Part shown: positions 43,397 through 52,807 of the stretch, piece after piece
Layout of the letters: each line of letters begins with the position of its first letter
Numbering within the stretch: the first letter of the stretch is position 1
Made by a program: the position numbers and the translations under genes
NCBI GenBank assembly: GCA_030656575.1
Contig: JAUSPO010000010.1
Span: forward strand, 1 to 54,595
DNA from: Bacillota bacterium
GTDB taxonomy: Bacteria; Bacillota; Dethiobacteria; DTU022; UBA8154
Length of the DNA stretch: 54,595 nucleotides
Direction of reading: 5' to 3'
Notes under the pieces: model-generated
Database searches by the model: none
Told to the model about the DNA's origin: nothing
What the model saw: the letters and a program-made list of their open reading frames with translations, nothing else

Positions 43397-44296
43397 ATGA
43401 TTTTGGAAGTTATGGCTCTTTCCCTCTCGGACGCTTCTTTTTCTTCCCCTTTAGAATATGAGGACAGTGTTGAGCGAATAGCAGGAGAGGTTCAAATGCG
43501 GGCAGATCTCGCTGTGCTTCCTGCATACAGCGCCCTACTTTTTGCCTGGAACTGCAGCATGATCAAAAAAGTATCAGGTTTTCGTGAGGCAGTACTCTCT
43601 TACCTGGATAATTGTGAAGAGGTAAATGGGGAATTTTTAAACAGTCATATAAAACTGGCAAAGAACCTCAACCTCTGCATCATCAGCGGGACGACCCTGG
43701 AACGTGAGGGGAGAAAGATCTATCATACTTCCACTGCGCTGGACAGGAAAGGAAAAGTATTGGGAAAGCAGAGACAGACTCACCTTTCAGCCCTTGAGCA
43801 GGGACTGGGTATCTGCAGGGGAAACGAACTGCAGGTCTTTAACACGGACCTGGGAAGGATAGGTATTGTTGTGGGGAACGATGCCTGGTACCCGGAAGTA
43901 AGCCGTATCCTGGCCCTGCAGGGCGCAGAAATTATCTGCCACCCGGGAGCTTTAGATACGGACCATAGTTCTTCATGGCGGCAGCTGTCGGGAATGTGGC
44001 GGGAAGTCCAGCAGAACCAGTTTTTCTGCGTGGAAAGTCAGCTCACTGCCCGCATTGGTGGGGAAAGCTTCTCAGCTCAAAGCGCTGTTCACGCCCCCTG
44101 TGAAATGACAGAAGGAAAAAGCGGCTATCTTGCCCTGGGAAAAACCGGTCAAGAATGGGTCAGCGCCCACCTTGATTTTACTGCCAGGGAAAAGGTCATC
44201 CAAAATTATCCCCTCTTATCATTTTTAAACCGGGAAGCCTACCGACACTATTTCCCACAAATTTACGCATCGATTCAAAAGCAGGAGGTGAAATAA
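43397..44296 (+). CDS. Nitrilase-fold protein with all three catalytic residues lost
   Basis: 299 residues with the carbon-nitrogen hydrolase layout: start strand, RADLAVLPA, LGKQRQTHL, GRIGIVVGNDAWYPEVSRILALQGAEII. Aligned with the next gene's product, the catalytic Glu is Ala43, Lys is Gln127 and Cys is Gly160. The fold residues are kept, so it is probably a non-catalytic partner rather than a decaying gene: no frameshift, no stop and a clean end. It is followed with no gap by an intact nitrilase (stop at 44294-44296, TTG at 44297), so the two are co-translated and may form a hetero-oligomer. Confidence 0.85.
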   Translation: MILEVMALSLSDASFSSPLEYEDSVERIAGEVQMRADLAVLPAYSALLFAWNCSMIKKVSGFREAVLSYLDNCEEVNGEFLNSHIKLAKNLNLCIISGTTLEREGRKIYHTSTALDRKGKVLGKQRQTHLSALEQGLGICRGNELQVFNTDLGRIGIVVGNDAWYPEVSRILALQGAEIICHPGALDTDHSSSWRQLSGMWREVQQNQFFCVESQLTARIGGESFSAQSAVHAPCEMTEGKSGYLALGKTGQEWVSAHLDFTAREKVIQNYPLLSFLNREAYRHYFPQIYASIQKQEVK

Positions 44297-45379
44297 TTGT
44301 TAAGTTCCTGGAAAGAGCGGCTCCTCCTCCATTATCTTTTCTGGAAAACGCGGTCTGCACGTTTTCAGCGATACCTGCAAGGGAAGAGTTCTGTGGTAAA
44401 GGGCAGGGAAATGAGGATCGACCGCAGAAAGATCCGCGCCGTTGCGGTTCAGCAAAAACTGGAACTTTATACAGAGCCCCTCCATTATGCAGAACAGATG
44501 CGCCTACAGGTGGAAAAGGCCGTACAGATGGAAGCCCATTTAGTAGTTTTCCCCGAAAATAACGGCATACAACTGCTGGGAATGCTTCCGGGAATAAAAA
44601 AGCTTGCAGGAAAAGGAGAAACAAGTTTAGAAGGAAGAACCGGCCAGCTATCCGTCCTCGATGTATTGTGCTTCGTGGGGCCGGTTATTGAAAAAGCTGC
44701 CCGCACGATCTTTTCGCTGCTGGCAGCCAAATACAACGTATATATTATGGCCGGGAGTTTTTTGCATCCGGATGGGGAAAAAGTGGTAAACCGCTCTTAT
44801 CTCTTCGGCCCTGACGGAAACCTTTTGGGCACACAGGACAAGGTCCATCTATTTCCAACGGAGCAAAAATGGGGGATAAACAGTGGAGAACGTTTCCATG
44901 TCTTTCAGACCCCCATCGGGAATCTTTCCATGCCTGTCTGTATGGACGCCACCTATTTTGAAACATTTCGCATTCTCCAGCTCATGGGTGCAGAGATCGT
45001 CATGGTCCCCATAGCCAATGCTGAGCCCTATCATTTTTATCTGGCCCTGCGCGGTATCTGGCCCCGGGTGCAGGAAACCCTCGTCTATGGTATTAGAAGC
45101 GCCCTGGTGGGAAGTTTTCTTGGTTTTAATTTTACAGGGAAGGCAGGCATTTTTGCGCCCATTGATCTTACACCAAAAAAAGATGGAATCCTTGCTGAGT
45201 CCTTAAGCCATATTAATACTGATCTTGTCACAGCAGACCTGGATCTGGAAGCTTTACATGAACTCCGGGCTGCACACCCCTACCTTGGCGACAAAAACCC
45301 GGAATTATATGAAAAGTATTTCCCCGGAATTTACCTCAACCACAGCAGCAACGACAATCAGGATAGAGACTGCCCTTAA
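44297..45379 (+). CDS. Carbon-nitrogen hydrolase (nitrilase superfamily), catalytic triad intact
   Basis: 360 residues. The triad is E87 (VVFPENNG), K182 (DKVHLFP) and C215 (MPVCMDATYFE). A basic amphipathic N-terminal extension of about 45 residues is unusual for the family and might hold it at the membrane. The enzyme should cleave a C-N bond of a linear amide or nitrile; the substrate is not predictable. The start is TTG 44297, with AGGAGGTG 6 bases upstream inside the end of the partner gene. It is co-operonic with the inactive homologue above. Confidence 0.9.
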   Translation: MLSSWKERLLLHYLFWKTRSARFQRYLQGKSSVVKGREMRIDRRKIRAVAVQQKLELYTEPLHYAEQMRLQVEKAVQMEAHLVVFPENNGIQLLGMLPGIKKLAGKGETSLEGRTGQLSVLDVLCFVGPVIEKAARTIFSLLAAKYNVYIMAGSFLHPDGEKVVNRSYLFGPDGNLLGTQDKVHLFPTEQKWGINSGERFHVFQTPIGNLSMPVCMDATYFETFRILQLMGAEIVMVPIANAEPYHFYLALRGIWPRVQETLVYGIRSALVGSFLGFNFTGKAGIFAPIDLTPKKDGILAESLSHINTDLVTADLDLEALHELRAAHPYLGDKNPELYEKYFPGIYLNHSSNDNQDRDCP

Positions 45380-45651
45380 GAAAAGAACTCATTCTTACCT
45401 TTCATGCGCCAACAGATAGCATGCGCCAGGAAACCGGCCGACGATGCAAATGCAAGCCCCGTGGAAGCACAACCCTTTATGGGATGAACCGTTTCGCAGG
45501 CAAGTCCGTTATCCATCTTAACCCGGCTAAGGAAATCTATCGCTCCCCAATTGAGGGCAAGAAGGTCATTAACCGCAGCCATAGGCCAGGGATTACCGGC
45601 ATGAAGAGAACCCGCTTCCACCAATGGGCCTTCGGTATGAAAGTAAATAAA
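45380..45651. other. Spacer with an uncertain reverse-strand open frame
   Basis: 272 bases between the nitrilase gene and tRNA-Gly. A reverse-strand frame of about 90 residues ends at 45376 with KGCASTGLAFASSAGFLAHA near its C-terminus. It has no good start or ribosome binding site and its 5' end overlaps the tRNA, so I do not call it as a gene. Confidence 0.4.
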
Positions 45652-45725
45652 TGGAGCGGGTGATGGGAATCGAACCCACACGACTGGCTTGGAAGGCCAG
45701 GGCTCTACCAATGAGCTACACCCGC
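45652..45725 (-). tRNA. tRNA-Gly (anticodon TCC)
   Basis: Reverse strand GCGGGTG acceptor with CACCCGC, TAGCTCATTGGTAGAGC D arm, anticodon arm CTGGC-CTTCCAA-GCCAG giving anticodon TCC, TTCGATTC T-loop, and encoded CCA. All stems pair. A promoter with TTGCAC and TATAAT precedes it. It reads GGA glycine codons. Confidence 0.94.
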
Positions 45726-45766
45726 ACAGTTGTTTCTTAAACTATATGTTAAATAAGCACTTTTAT

Positions 45767-45795
45767 ATTATAACTCCTTACAACCTTTAGTGCAA
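45767..45795 (-). promoter_or_regulatory. Sigma-A promoter of tRNA-Gly
   Basis: Reverse-strand TTGCAC (45790-45795) and TATAAT (45767-45772) with 17-base spacing. The -35 differs from consensus at position 4 only, apart from the last base. The tRNA begins about 40 bases downstream. Confidence 0.75.
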
Positions 45796-45874
45796 GCCTG
45801 ACACAAAAAAATGCGTTGTATATTATGGATATTGGAGTAAAATGCGGGGAAAACTTAAAATGGAGGTGATTAAT

Positions 45875-46042
45875 ATGGAATTTAATATGAAACAGCTCAC
45901 GCAAACTACGGAAAAACTAAAAGGAAGTCTGCAGGGGCTATTCAAAAACACAGGAGATACTGTAACAGAAGAACTCGTCCAAAAAGGGCAGGAGTTAGAC
46001 GGCATGCTTAATGAGTTTATTGATATGTTAAAGAAAAAGTAA
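45875..46042 (+). CDS. Small Spo0E-like protein
   Basis: 55 residues from the ATG at 45875, with GGAGGTG 8 bases upstream; an earlier in-frame ATG lies before the ribosome binding site. The protein is two helices. The second, VQKGQELDGMLNEFIDML, resembles the SQELDxxI helix of Spo0E/YnzD aspartyl-phosphate phosphatases that drain phosphate from Spo0A. The conserved Ser of that motif is Gly here, so activity is doubtful. It could also be an unrelated coiled micropeptide. Confidence 0.5.
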   Translation: MEFNMKQLTQTTEKLKGSLQGLFKNTGDTVTEELVQKGQELDGMLNEFIDMLKKK

Positions 46043-46175
46043 CCAGGCTCTACTATGTTATAGTTTTTATAAAGTTTGGGAAACAGGGGTCAGATAGTGG
46101 AGAATTCATAGCACTTCGAATAACCCACATTTTTTTTCAGGCTCCTGTTTTCTGTCTATTTTGTTATACATTCTT

Positions 46176-47081
46176 TTACTCAGGTAAATGCTGCAGGAAG
46201 CGCAGTGCCCAAAGCATGGGGGAAATGTGTACCTTCTCTCCTTTTAATGCAGAGCGAAATAATCTCATGGCCACATTGAGCCGGGCCTGCAGCATAGCCT
46301 CCCCCGCCTCTTTTGATGCCTCGCCGGGAATCCCCATATAAGGGAGCATCTGGGCATCATTTACCCAGGCAAGAAGGTTTGCAAGATGGTTGAGGTCCTT
46401 TCCCAGTTTTGGAGAGAACACACTTAATAAACGTGATAAAGCCATAACCAGCCGATTTGGGCCAGGAGGAAGGGAAGGCGACACGTCCCTGTAATCCTCA
46501 CTGACACATTCAGGTCGGGTTACGAGCATTAAGGAAGTTTCGTTACATCCTGCATGTGAATCAGCATCATCCCCACAAAAGCCCGGAGCGAGTCCGGTTT
46601 CTTCCAAAAACTTCTCCTCATGCTGGACCATGAGACGAAATACAAGACCAAAGGGATTGATCATCTGAAAACCATAATTCTTCCAGACCTTCCTGGCTGC
46701 AGATTCCGTGGCCTGCTGATGACGTGGTCCACCATGATTATCAGAGAGAAAGAGATAACGGAAGCCCTGCTTTGCCAGCCCTCCTGCCAGTGAAATCAGC
46801 ACTCCTCTCAGCAGTGGCGCGGGTATGGAAAGAGAACCTTTTACAGGCAGGGCATCTGAACCCAAAAAAAGAGGGGGCAGTTTCACTAACGTATAGTCAG
46901 GGTATTCCCTGTGCAATGCCTCTCCGTAGCGCCGCTGCAGTTCTTCGGCAACAAAAACATCTGTTCCCAGGGGCAGATGGGGACCGTGAACTTCAACAGG
47001 GCTTACGGCCATTAAAAAGATAGTTTTATCCCTATCCAGCTTCTCCACTTCCCGTAAATTCAACTGCACATACTCCAGCAT
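46176..47081 (-). CDS. Creatininase-family amidohydrolase
   Basis: 301 residues. Metal-binding and catalytic blocks of the family are present: SPVEVHGPHLPLGTDVFVAE (Glu, His, Asp), LFLSDNHGGPRHQQA (Asp-x-His) and DSHAGCNETSLML (second Glu). Such enzymes open cyclic amides (creatinine, formamidopyrimidine-type or mycofactocin substrates). It is divergent from a five-gene ABC uptake operon 260 bases away, so it may act on the imported solute. GGAGGG stands before the ATG. Confidence 0.9.
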   Translation of the reverse strand: MLEYVQLNLREVEKLDRDKTIFLMAVSPVEVHGPHLPLGTDVFVAEELQRRYGEALHREYPDYTLVKLPPLFLGSDALPVKGSLSIPAPLLRGVLISLAGGLAKQGFRYLFLSDNHGGPRHQQATESAARKVWKNYGFQMINPFGLVFRLMVQHEEKFLEETGLAPGFCGDDADSHAGCNETSLMLVTRPECVSEDYRDVSPSLPPGPNRLVMALSRLLSVFSPKLGKDLNHLANLLAWVNDAQMLPYMGIPGEASKEAGEAMLQARLNVAMRLFRSALKGEKVHISPMLWALRFLQHLPE

Positions 47082-47341
47082 TTTTTAACCCTCCTCACCA
47101 AAACCTATTTACTAATTCGTGACGCAATTCCAAAAACCTTTATGTCTTCCTAATAAAGAAACAGCATTTATATAAAGATGCTGTAATTTCTGCTATTTAT
47201 AATAAAAATATCTAAAAAAACATTTTCTTCAGGCAGGAATTTATTTATAGTATCTTGAATAAATAAATATAGTAACACAAAATCTATTTTTCGTAACACT
47301 AATTCAAAATAATTACTTTATTACCCAAAGGAGATGAAGAA

Positions 47342-48940
47342 ATGTTAAAAAGGTTAACGATTTTAACACTGTGCTTTCTGATGATCACCGGCGTATTCAC
47401 AGGCTGCGGAAATCAACCAGCAGGCACACCACAGGATGAACCCAAAGAACAAGAGGTGCCTAAAGAGCTGGCAGCTGTACAGCAAGTTGTTGCAGGATTA
47501 GGAAGGGATCCTGGCGAAATATACGGTTACGGTGCACACCCTCCACTGACGCGGGTACTTGAACCATTAATTTTTCAGGACCTGGAATTGGGGTTGATAC
47601 CCGGGCTGGCAGTCCAATGGAATGCTTCGGGAGACGGGTTAACCTGGACCATTCAACTGCGGGAAGGCGTACAATTTCATGATGGTACCCCTTTTAACTC
47701 CGATGCTGTTATACATAATTTATGGAGAATTTCAGAGATGTCACCGGGACGGTTTGGGCCAGTGGAAAAGATAGAAGCTCTGGATGAACTGAAAATTGAG
47801 GTTACTCACAGCGAACCTTTCGCCCCTTTTCTCTATTCACTAGGCTGGGCTGGTTCTGCAATGATCAGCCCCGACGCTGTAAATGAAGACGGAACTATAG
47901 AAGAACCCATAGGGACGGGGCCATTTTCCAGGGAAAGCTGGACACCAGGCGAAGAGATGGTGCTGGCAAGAAACGACAGCTACTGGGGAGGAACCCCAAA
48001 ACTTGAACGTGTTACTCTTAAGTATATCCCGGATCCTACCACGAGAATGATGGCTCTTGAAGCAGGAGAAATAGACATGATCATTGATACGGGAGGAGTA
48101 CTGCCAGAGCAGGTTCCCACACTTAATTTGCACCCTGAGATAGAGGTGCTAAGCATTCCCGGAGCTGTTCCCCATTACATGACTCTGAACACCAGGGAAT
48201 GGCCGTTTAATGATCAACAGGTAAGAAAAGCAGTAATGTATGCTGTCGATCCGGAAAGCATTATCCAGTATGCCCTTGAAGGTTATGGTAAGGTCATGAC
48301 CACAGTTACTCCACATTCAGAAAAGAACTGGATGCATGGGGATGCCCTTTATAAATACAACGACCCTGACAAAGCAAGGGAACTGTTAGAGCAAGCTGGG
48401 TGGATGGATTCCGGCAGCGGGATACTGCAAAAAAACGGGCAGGAATTGCGGGTTAAATTTCTTTTATCTTCTGCACTGGTGGGACGTTGGCCCTACGGTA
48501 CCATTGCAGAGATTGTACAGGCCCAGTTACGGGATGTGGGAATAGGTGTGGAGATCGAAGTTGTTGAAGCGGGACTTTGGAGAGAAACCCTTAAAAAAGG
48601 AGAAGCAAACATGTCCATACGTCCCTGGGCAGGAATATCTCCCCAGTCACGTCTACACGAATGGCTCCATTCCAAAGGGGAAAATTCTGCTGCCATGGGA
48701 ATTTTCTTTAACAACCAGCAAATTGACCAGTTAATTGAAACACTGTTGATGACCACTGATGAAAATGCGGCGAAGGAACTGGCTTATCAAATACAGGAAA
48801 TCGCCTCTATAGAAGTCCCTATCATCCCCATCTACGATGAAGTTCTGATCAATGCGGTAAGAAGCAATATTAAAGGATACAAGCTTCATCCCTGGTTTAC
48901 CATGAACTGGGAGGAAATCTATGTGGAAAGCGTACAGTAA
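47342..48940 (+). CDS. Nickel/peptide-type ABC transporter binding lipoprotein
   Basis: 532 residues. The signal ends at VFTGC (Cys22), giving a lipoprotein. The SBP_bac_5 domain starts at PPLTRVLEPLIFQDLELG, and WTIQLREGVQFHDGTPFNSDAV is its signature, with an early block closer to NikA than to OppA. Solute is not certain (nickel-chelate, dipeptide or small amide). AAAGGAGATG lies before the ATG. It is first in an operon with two permeases, two ATPases and a methyltransferase. Confidence 0.92.
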   Translation: MLKRLTILTLCFLMITGVFTGCGNQPAGTPQDEPKEQEVPKELAAVQQVVAGLGRDPGEIYGYGAHPPLTRVLEPLIFQDLELGLIPGLAVQWNASGDGLTWTIQLREGVQFHDGTPFNSDAVIHNLWRISEMSPGRFGPVEKIEALDELKIEVTHSEPFAPFLYSLGWAGSAMISPDAVNEDGTIEEPIGTGPFSRESWTPGEEMVLARNDSYWGGTPKLERVTLKYIPDPTTRMMALEAGEIDMIIDTGGVLPEQVPTLNLHPEIEVLSIPGAVPHYMTLNTREWPFNDQQVRKAVMYAVDPESIIQYALEGYGKVMTTVTPHSEKNWMHGDALYKYNDPDKARELLEQAGWMDSGSGILQKNGQELRVKFLLSSALVGRWPYGTIAEIVQAQLRDVGIGVEIEVVEAGLWRETLKKGEANMSIRPWAGISPQSRLHEWLHSKGENSAAMGIFFNNQQIDQLIETLLMTTDENAAKELAYQIQEIASIEVPIIPIYDEVLINAVRSNIKGYKLHPWFTMNWEEIYVESVQ

Positions 48941-48990
48941 ATGCTTATTATTTTTGACAGTTATCATGAAACAGGGCAGGTGATCTAAGG

Positions 48991-49929
48991 GTGACACACT
49001 ACCTTTTACGCAGGTTTTGCGCCATGTTTTTTATCCTGCTTTGTGTTTCCATAATCACTTTTTCCCTGATGCACTTTGTGCCGGGGGACCCTGCAGAAAT
49101 AATCGCCGAAAAAAAATTCGGCGAAAATGTTACAACAGAGACTGTTGAACTGGTGAGAAGGGAAATGGGCCTTGACAGGCCCATTTTTATCCAGTATTTC
49201 CGCTGGATAGCTGGTGTCCTTCAGGGCGATTTCGGGAGCTCTTCCAGCACCGGCCGCCCCGTCTGGAATGAAATCATGACCAAGCTTCCGGCCACGGCTG
49301 AGCTTGCCCTGACGGCCATGCTCGTATCTTTGGTCATAGCCATTCCCGTGGGAGTAATATCTGCCGTGAAACAGTATTCCATTATGGACAGTGTTAGCAT
49401 GGTGGGAGCCATGCTGGGGGTCTCCATGCCAAACTTTTGGCTGGGTCTGCTGCTCATCCTAGTGTTTTCCGTGAATTTCGGCTGGCTTCCCGTTTATGGT
49501 CGCGGGGAAATAACACAACTTATTCTCCCGGCTTTAACTCTGGGGACAGGCATTGCTGCTGTTACGGCCCGGCTGACCAGATCCAGCATCCTTGAAATCC
49601 TCAAGCAGGACTATATAAGAACAGCCAGATCCAAGGGTCTGATAGAAACGGCGGTTATTAACAGGCACGCACTTAAAAATGCCCTCATCCCGGTGGTTAC
49701 TGTTGTGGGCCTGCAGTTTGGCGCCCTATTGGAGGGTGCGGTTGTAGTGGAGGTTATCTTTGCCTGGCCGGGCTTGGGAAGGCTGCTCTTTGATGCCATC
49801 TATGCCAGGGATTTTCCCGTGATTCAAGGCTGCGTTTTTCTCATTGCCGTAATGTACGTGATCGTGAACCTGATCATTGATATTTCCTATGCCTGGCTGG
49901 ATCCAAGAATACGTTACGAGGTTAAGTAA
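48991..49929 (+). CDS. ABC transporter permease, DppB/NikB type
   Basis: 312 residues, GTG start. A long N-terminal helix (FFILLCVSIITFSLMHFVPG) is followed by the periplasmic insert and five more helices. The EAA-like cytoplasmic loop RSKGLIETAVINRHALKNAL and a DPRIRYEV end are typical of the first permease of Dpp/Opp/Nik systems. The last base of its stop codon is the A of the next ATG. Confidence 0.92.
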   Translation: MTHYLLRRFCAMFFILLCVSIITFSLMHFVPGDPAEIIAEKKFGENVTTETVELVRREMGLDRPIFIQYFRWIAGVLQGDFGSSSSTGRPVWNEIMTKLPATAELALTAMLVSLVIAIPVGVISAVKQYSIMDSVSMVGAMLGVSMPNFWLGLLLILVFSVNFGWLPVYGRGEITQLILPALTLGTGIAAVTARLTRSSILEILKQDYIRTARSKGLIETAVINRHALKNALIPVVTVVGLQFGALLEGAVVVEVIFAWPGLGRLLFDAIYARDFPVIQGCVFLIAVMYVIVNLIIDISYAWLDPRIRYEVK

Positions 49930-50807
49930 TGCATGATCTAGTAATTAAAATTGTGGAAAGCGGGCCTCCTTTCCTTGAAATGATCAAGAGGCTGAAAAAA
50001 CATAAACTGGCGATTACAGGGTTGGTTATTATTACAGCGCTCTGTTTCATTGCCTTATTTGCCCCCTTAATTGCTCCTCACGACCCTGACAAACTGCACT
50101 TAGCCCACCGTTTGCTTTCTCCGGGCGACGGTTACCTGATGGGAACCGATAACCTGGGCCGCTGTCTGTTCAGCAGACTCGTTTTCGGTTCAAGGATTAC
50201 GCTGCTGGTGGGGTTCTTCGTTGTGGCAATAACGTCAACGGTGGGAGTTGCGCTCGGGGCGATTGCAGGCTACCGGGGCGGGATAATCGATGAGATAATC
50301 ATGAGGTGTGTAGATGTCCTGCTTGCTTTTCCAGGCATTATACTGGCACTGGTAATCGCGGGGATACTGGGCCCCTCCCTCTTTAATATTATGTTCGCCA
50401 TGTCAGTGATCGGATGGACTGGATATGCAAGGGTGGTGCGGGGAGCCGTACTATCCGTTAAAGAAAGAGAATTCGTGGAAGCGGCCAGGTCACTTGGTGC
50501 CAGCGACAGCCGCATCATGTTTCGCCACATTTTACCCAATGTCATGGCGCCCGTAATCGTGATGGCTACACTGGGGATGGCCCACGTTATTTTGGCAGCT
50601 GCTGCCTTGAGTTTCATGGGCCTGGGAGTCCAGCCGCCCGATGCGGAGTGGGGCTCCATGCTCAATGCGGGACGTCTTTTTATGCGCACAGCACCCCATA
50701 TGACTGTCTTTCCGGGCTTGGCGATCATGATCACCGTACTTGCTTTCAATTTCCTGGGCGATGGACTCAGAGATGCTTTGGACCCGTGGTTAAAAGAAAC
50801 GGGTTAA
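49929..50807 (+). CDS. ABC transporter permease, DppC/NikC type
   Basis: 292 residues. The N-terminal helix IVIITALCFIALFAPLIAPH is the OppC_N domain. The EAA loop is EAARSLGASDSRIMFRHILPN. It ends with LGDGLRDALDPWLK, the usual C-terminus of the second permease. It overlaps the upstream stop by one base (TAATG), so the two permeases are translated together. Confidence 0.93.
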   Translation: MHDLVIKIVESGPPFLEMIKRLKKHKLAITGLVIITALCFIALFAPLIAPHDPDKLHLAHRLLSPGDGYLMGTDNLGRCLFSRLVFGSRITLLVGFFVVAITSTVGVALGAIAGYRGGIIDEIIMRCVDVLLAFPGIILALVIAGILGPSLFNIMFAMSVIGWTGYARVVRGAVLSVKEREFVEAARSLGASDSRIMFRHILPNVMAPVIVMATLGMAHVILAAAALSFMGLGVQPPDAEWGSMLNAGRLFMRTAPHMTVFPGLAIMITVLAFNFLGDGLRDALDPWLKETG

Positions 50808-50819
50808 GGAGGAGACTCC

Positions 50820-51785
50820 ATGACACTATTGAACATACGCGATCTTCGCACCCATTTTTTTACAGGCAATGGCCTGGTCAGGGCAGTTGATGGCATAGAT
50901 CTCTCCATAGACCATGGAAAAACGGAAGGCTTGGTTGGAGAATCAGGTTGCGGAAAATCTGTTACAGCTCTCTCCATTATGAAACTGCTCCCCCGTCCAG
51001 GCAAAACCGTTGGCGGGAAAATAATTTTTGAAGGTGAAGACCTGCTCCTGAAAACCCCCCGTGAAATGAGTAAAATCAGGGGGGAAAAAATATCCATGAT
51101 CTTTCAGGAGCCTCTCAGCTCATTAAATCCCGTCCTACGGTCAGGGAAACAGATAGAAGAGGCTATCAGACTGCACCAGGGGCTCAGCCGCCAGGATGCA
51201 CAAAAAGAAGCTGTCAGAATGATGGAACTGGTGGGGATTCCCTCTCCATCTGCCAGAGCGAGGAATTATCCCCATCAACTAAGCGGCGGAATGCGGCAGA
51301 GGGTCATGATCGCCATGGCGCTCTCCTGTAATCCTTCACTTTTGATCGCCGACGAACCAACTACTGCTCTGGATGTTACCATACAAGCCCAGATACTGGA
51401 ACTCCTTAAGGAACTGATCAGAGAACTAAACACCTCCATGCTTTTGATCACGCACGATTTTGGTATCGTGGCCGAATTATGTGACATGGTTTCCGTAATG
51501 TATGCTGGTAATATTGTTGAAAGGGCATCCACAAGAGCAATTTTTAAAAAACCCATGCATCCCTACACGCGGGGGCTGCTTAACTCTATTCCCAGGATTG
51601 ACTTAAACGTTGACCGGCTTGAGAGCATAACCGGAGCGGTTCCCAACTTAGCACACCCTCCTGGAGGCTGCCTGTTTAACCCCAGGTGTCAGGAACACGA
51701 AGCAATATGCCACAGAAAGAAACCTCTACCTGTAGAAATTGAACCTGAGCATTTTGTAAGCTGTTGGAAGTATTGTTCAACTTAA
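50820..51785 (+). CDS. ABC transporter ATPase, DppD/NikD type
   Basis: 321 residues. Walker A is GESGCGKS, the signature is [15 protein letters not shown], Walker B is [14 protein letters not shown], and the switch His is in ITHDFG. The C-terminal oligo_HPY domain has CLFNPRC and a second Cys pair, as in Dpp/Nik ATPases. It starts 12 bases after the permease stop with AGGAGG. Confidence 0.93.
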   Translation: MTLLNIRDLRTHFFTGNGLVRAVDGIDLSIDHGKTEGLVGESGCGKSVTALSIMKLLPRPGKTVGGKIIFEGEDLLLKTPREMSKIRGEKISMIFQEPLSSLNPVLRSGKQIEEAIRLHQGLSRQDAQKEAVRMMELVGIPSPSARARNYPHQLSGGMRQRVMIAMALSCNPSLLIADEPTTALDVTIQAQILELLKELIRELNTSMLLITHDFGIVAELCDMVSVMYAGNIVERASTRAIFKKPMHPYTRGLLNSIPRIDLNVDRLESITGAVPNLAHPPGGCLFNPRCQEHEAICHRKKPLPVEIEPEHFVSCWKYCST

Positions 51786-51804
51786 ACAAGAAGGTGTTAT
51801 AATA

Positions 51805-52770
51805 TTGCAGGAAATACTTGTAGAAGCAAAAAACCTGAAAAAACATTTCCACTCAAACAGCTTCTTTTCCAGAAGGGACAAAGCGGTTCATGCCGTTGAC
51901 GGGATAAGCTTTTCCATTCCAAGAGGGGAGACCTTTGGCCTGGTAGGGGAATCCGGTTGTGGAAAATCCACGACGGGAAGGCTTCTTCTGCGTCTTCTGG
52001 AGCCTACGGCAGGCGAGGCATTCTTCAGGGGGCGTTCCATATTTGATCTTGGGAAAAAGGAACTGCAAAAACTAAGGCGTGAGATGCAGGTGATCTTTCA
52101 GGATCCCTTCTCATCCCTGAACATGCGCATGAATGTGGGAGATATAATCTCTGAACCGCTGGAAATACACGGTATTGGAGGAAAAAGGGAAAGAAAAGAA
52201 AAAGTCTCGGAACTGATGAAGCTGGTCGGTCTAAGCCCGGGACATGCAGGCAGATTCCCCCATGAGTTCAGTGGAGGTCAGAGGCAAAGGGTTGGGATTG
52301 CCAGGGCGCTTGCTCTAAATCCCCTCTTTATCGTCGCTGACGAACCGGTATCTTCTTTGGATGTCTCCATGCGTGCCCAGATACTCAACCTGATGAAAGA
52401 TTTACAGGAAAGACTGGGGCTTACCTACCTTTTCATAGCTCACGATTTAAGCACTGTCAGGTTTTTATGCGACAGTGTTGCCGTGATGTATCTGGGAAAA
52501 ATTGTGGAGATGGGTCCAAACGAATGCATATTTAAGGCCCCCCGGCACCCCTACACACAAACACTTCTTGCAGCGGTTACAATCCCTGACCCGGAAATCA
52601 AACGCAGCCGAATCATGCTGTCCGGCGAAATGCCAAGCCCCACAGATCCACCGCCAGGCTGCAGATTCCACACCAGATGCCCCCATGCCGCTGATCAATG
52701 CAAAACCATAGAACCGGAGCTAAAAGATGTTGGGAACGGGCATATGGTAAGCTGTCACCTTGCATGGTGA
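51805..52770 (+). CDS. ABC transporter ATPase, DppF/NikE type
   Basis: 321 residues from a TTG start. Walker A is GESGCGKST, the signature is [15 protein letters not shown], and Walker B is [14 protein letters not shown]. The C-terminal oligo_HPY domain has [10 protein letters not shown]. With the DppD-type partner it forms the heterodimeric motor. It follows the other ATPase by 19 bases. Confidence 0.93.
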   Translation: MQEILVEAKNLKKHFHSNSFFSRRDKAVHAVDGISFSIPRGETFGLVGESGCGKSTTGRLLLRLLEPTAGEAFFRGRSIFDLGKKELQKLRREMQVIFQDPFSSLNMRMNVGDIISEPLEIHGIGGKRERKEKVSELMKLVGLSPGHAGRFPHEFSGGQRQRVGIARALALNPLFIVADEPVSSLDVSMRAQILNLMKDLQERLGLTYLFIAHDLSTVRFLCDSVAVMYLGKIVEMGPNECIFKAPRHPYTQTLLAAVTIPDPEIKRSRIMLSGEMPSPTDPPPGCRFHTRCPHAADQCKTIEPELKDVGNGHMVSCHLAW

Positions 52771-52807
52771 CTATTAGCGGTTTGAACAGAAAGGAGACTT
52801 ATATACC

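Noticed and set aside
45376-45711. 111-residue reverse-strand protein
   Set aside because: Its 5' third is the tRNA-Gly gene, and no start with a ribosome binding site exists beyond it.
47082-47341. NikR operator before the nickel/peptide-type ABC operon
   Set aside because: No GTATGA/TCATAC-type dyad is visible in the spacer, so nickel control cannot be claimed.
50270-50749. 159-codon reverse open frame inside the DppC gene
   Set aside because: Shadow frame of a well-supported permease gene; composition is typical of antisense reading.
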